This document shows, one piece after another, positions 63,136 to 64,000 of a DNA stretch of 64,000 bases; position 1 is the stretch's first letter; every line of letters begins with the position of its first letter. A program made the translations under genes and the position numbers. The notes under the pieces were generated by a model. That model was not told the DNA's origin. It saw only the letters and a program-made list of their open reading frames with translations, and ran no database searches. Source of the stretch: Tepidimonas charontis (lineage in GTDB: Bacteria > Pseudomonadota > Gammaproteobacteria > Burkholderiales > Burkholderiaceae_C); the NCBI RefSeq assembly GCF_007556685.1, contig NZ_VJON01000007.1, forward strand, positions 1 through 64,000. The letters are read 5' to 3'.

Positions 63136-64000
63136 TCACAGCGCGTCCCGCGACCGCTCGCGCGCGCGCAGGCTCGCGCGCAGCAGGCCCCACAGGCTCC
63201 ACGCCAGCAGCGCGGCGCTGGCCGCCATGAAGCCCAGGCTGATGGGCCGGTCGATGAAGATCGACGGGTCGCCGCGCGACAGCAGCAAGGCGCGGCGCAG
63301 GTTTTCTTCCATCAACGGGCCGAGCACGAAACCCAGCATCAACGGAGCGGCCTCGAAGCGCAGCACCGCCAATGCGTAGCCCAAGACGCCGATCGCCGCC
63401 ACCATGTAGATGTCGAACACGTTGTTGTTGACGCTATACGTGCCCAGCGCGATGAAGACCAGGATCGCCGGATACAGCACGCTGTACGGGATGCGCAAAA
63501 TCGCCACCCACATGCCCACCAACGGTAGGTTCAGAACCATCAGCATCAGGTTGCCGATGCCAAAGCTCACGATCAAGCCCCAAAACAAGTCGGGCTGGTT
63601 GGTCATCAGCAGCGGACCCGGCTGTATGCCGTGGATGATCAGGGCGCCCAGCATCAGCGCCATGACGGCGTCACCGGGAATGCCCAGGGACAGGGTCGGC
63701 ACGAAGGCCGTTTGCGCAGCGGCGTTGTTGGCGGCCTCAGGCGCGGTGACGCCCTCGATGGCGCCGCGGCCAAAGCGTGAAGGATCGCGCGCCAGTTTTT
63801 TTTCCGTGGCATAGGCCATGAAAGAGGCGATCGACGCGCCGGTGCCTGGTAAAGCGCCGAAAAAGCTGCCAATGCCGCTGCCGCGCAGCATGGGCCGCCA
63901 CGAGTCTTTCCAGTCCTGCCGCGTCGGCAGCATCGAGCGCAGGGTGATGCGCTCGTTGATTTGTCCCTCGCGCGGCTGATTGACCGATCCCACCACCTCG
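63136..64000 (-). CDS. tctA: TctA-family tripartite tricarboxylate transporter permease (start beyond window)
   Basis: The C-terminal 287 or so residues of the large TctA permease: FFGALPGTGASIASFMAYAT with the signature glycine-rich PGTGA, GAIEGVTAPEAANNAAAQTA, FVPTLSLGIPGDAVMALMLG, and several membrane segments (ISLGFMAASAALLAWSLWGL). Full proteins have about 500 residues. TctA works with TctB and the TctC binding protein to take up tricarboxylates and similar acids. Runs off the right edge. Confidence 0.92.
   Translation of the reverse strand, partial: EVVGSVNQPREGQINERITLRSMLPTRQDWKDSWRPMLRGSGIGSFFGALPGTGASIASFMAYATEKKLARDPSRFGRGAIEGVTAPEAANNAAAQTAFVPTLSLGIPGDAVMALMLGALIIHGIQPGPLLMTNQPDLFWGLIVSFGIGNLMLMVLNLPLVGMWVAILRIPYSVLYPAILVFIALGTYSVNNNVFDIYMVAAIGVLGYALAVLRFEAAPLMLGFVLGPLMEENLRRALLLSRGDPSIFIDRPISLGFMAASAALLAWSLWGLLRASLRARERSRDAL

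Overview
The window looks like a Burkholderiales (betaproteobacterial) chromosome with GC of roughly 60 percent. The first 48 kb are a patchwork of mobile and accessory DNA. The last 16 kb (about 48,100 to 64,000) are ordinary chromosome with tight operons: tadA, LD-carboxypeptidase, two cyanophycin synthetases, and an aotJQMOP-type basic amino acid transport operon. The paired cphA genes, the cyanophycin-associated ABC/DUF1854 pair and the TctA-type permease at the right edge point to a Comamonadaceae-like host, but no marker fixes the species.

Layout. 1-3,200: end of a tyrosine integrase, an AlpA-like regulator, a UvrD-type helicase and a DUF1845-like gene. 3,260-13,320: a leading-region-like module, nearly all on the plus strand. 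It has a structured non-coding stretch with a tRNA-Asp, two twin 26-27 residue micro-proteins, a PD-(D/E)XK exonuclease, RecT, SSB, a Toprim primase, ArdC antirestriction protein and several small unknowns. Many of these genes are preceded by the same kind of GC-rich hairpin leader, and two leaders are identical over 81 bp. 13,770-20,360: HTH protein, dinJ-yafQ toxin-antitoxin pair, an IscB element with its presumed omega-RNA region, kfrA, and a nest of IS200/IS605-type ends with a TnpB gene that has cut off a relE toxin. 20,330-23,650: a minus-strand plasmid/ICE maintenance operon (remnant ParM-like actin, small protein, large DUF3701-type integrase, uracil-DNA glycosylase, WGR protein, RelB). 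23,600-28,150: an F-type conjugation fragment (truncated trbC, a two-gene traN, two exported proteins). 28,190-32,250: a graveyard of toxin-antitoxin and IS fragments (IS607 resolvase, parDE, higBA remnants, tacAT, a TnpB-less IS605-like element, relBE broken by a 10-bp duplication).

32,220-46,230: a 13.9 kb defence-like island flanked by imperfect direct repeats. It holds one six-gene minus-strand operon: WYL regulator, SNF2 helicase, type III-like adenine methyltransferase, Fic AMPylase, Res-like helicase/nuclease and a NUDIX fusion protein. It is the best candidate for an unusual system here. The combination recalls DISARM and the reported Hma (helicase-methylase-ATPase) systems, but with Fic and NUDIX members. 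46,290-48,090: an istB fragment, an intact higBA pair and a decayed stretch.

48,098-64,000: the chromosomal genes form a coherent theme. AotJQMOP would import arginine/ornithine/lysine; CphA and its paralogue store arginine and aspartate as cyanophycin; the ABC/DUF1854 pair is known as a cyanophycin-associated cassette.
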